Positions 63,713-64,000 of a stretch of DNA of 64,000 bases are shown in pieces. Source of the stretch: an uncultured Aquimarina sp. (GTDB taxonomy: Bacteria > Bacteroidota > Bacteroidia > Flavobacteriales > Flavobacteriaceae). Numbering within the stretch: position 1 is the stretch's first letter; every line of letters starts with the position of its first letter. The stretch covers positions 248,001 to 312,000 of the forward strand of contig NZ_CANLOZ010000005.1 of the NCBI RefSeq assembly GCF_947492965.1. The letters run 5' to 3'. Under the pieces are notes generated by a model that made no database searches, was not told the DNA's origin, and saw nothing but the letters and a program-made list of their open reading frames with translations. Made by a program: the position numbers and the translations under genes.

Positions 63713-64000
63713 TAGTTTTTTGATATCTTAAATGTAAATCGAGAAGTTTCAGTGCTTAACTCTACTAGATATAGACCATTGGAAAGATAGTCCAGCGATA
63801 TAGTATTTGTATTCTCTAATATTTGAGTCTTCACTAGCTTACCTTCTGTAGTAAAAATCTGAATTTTATATGATTTGAAAGTTGGAATATCAACAAATAA
63901 CTTATTCCTAACTGGATTAGGATAGATCCTTATATTTTCTGATAAATTATCATTTACCGATAGACTTTCTACTATAGTTCTAAAATTAGGAATTCCGTAT
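63712..64000 (-). CDS. C-terminal end of a T9SS-secreted protein (partial)
   Basis: An open frame enters from the right edge on the minus strand and stops at 63712-63714. The visible 95 residues are a type A T9SS sorting domain: RIYPNPVRNKLFVDIPTFKS, then KIQIFTTEGKLVKTQILENT, then SLDYLSNGLYLVELSTETSR and a basic end (TFKISKN). The domain directs export across the outer membrane and is removed afterwards. The cargo part lies outside the window. Confidence 0.85.
   Translation of the reverse strand, partial: YGIPNFRTIVESLSVNDNLSENIRIYPNPVRNKLFVDIPTFKSYKIQIFTTEGKLVKTQILENTNTISLDYLSNGLYLVELSTETSRFTFKISKN

Noticed and set aside
1..64000. tRNA, rRNA, CRISPR arrays, transposases, phage genes, origin elements
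   Set aside because: I looked through intergenic regions and proteins and found no cloverleaf, spaced repeats, transposase, integrase or DnaA-box cluster.

Overview
The window is a stretch of AT-rich (roughly one-third GC) chromosome from a marine-type Flavobacteriaceae bacterium (phylum Bacteroidota), probably near Aquimarina. The genus is inferred from gene content and protein style, not from a marker gene. Phylum-level evidence includes SusC/SusD pairs, type IX secretion (T9SS) C-terminal sorting domains, DUF4129/DUF4350/MoxR/DUF58 and GIN-domain operons, DUF349 and DUF368 proteins, Bacteroidota-type promoters (TTG, then TAnnTTTG) and few Shine-Dalgarno sites. I see no rRNA, tRNA, CRISPR array, insertion sequence or phage.

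Layout. 0-5 kb: lipoproteins, a membrane-bound AraC-type regulator and a secreted double cupin. 5-8 kb: acyltransferase, Nudix hydrolase, cyclophilin-type isomerase and RDD protein. 8.1-14.2 kb: one tightly packed six-gene operon (SpoIIM-like, membrane protein, DUF4129, DUF4350, MoxR ATPase, DUF58). 14.4-18.1 kb: DUF2141 protein, small lipoprotein, OxyR, AIM24-like protein and DUF4442 hotdog protein. 18.2-22.1 kb: an envelope-stress-like operon (DUF4870, M50-like, PadR, PspC, GIN domain). 22.3-35.5 kb: NTF2-like protein, second GIN protein, thioredoxin reductase, TRIC-type channel, FabV, a very large M48 peptidase, an OstA/LptA-like protein and a class III aminotransferase. 35.9-43.0 kb: TPR protein, tandem DUF368 transporters, AroE, DUF349 protein and methyltransferase.

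43.3-60.3 kb is an alpha-glucan utilisation locus. It holds a secreted multidomain GH13 amylase (+), two SusC/SusD pairs (-) and two tandem paralogous regulators with an N-terminal helical region, about seven membrane segments and an AraC-type DNA-binding domain (-). The expected flow is: T9SS exports the amylase, the SusCD pairs import oligosaccharides, and the membrane-bound regulators control the pairs.

The most interesting signal is in the non-coding DNA of this locus. Upstream of regulator 1, SusC2 and SusC1 there is the same composite module: direct repeats of TTTACC around a GATAAAAA-like spacer, then 50-65 bp later an inverted repeat whose arms differ between copies yet still pair around a 67-69 nt loop holding GGCTAA(C/T)TCAA. 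A degenerate copy of the repeat site alone lies upstream of regulator 2. I read this as a small regulon with a cis-element I cannot match to a described one.

60.5-64 kb: MazG, a UGT-type glycosyltransferase, a nitronate monooxygenase/FabK-like flavoprotein, and the C-terminal end of a T9SS cargo protein that enters from the right edge.
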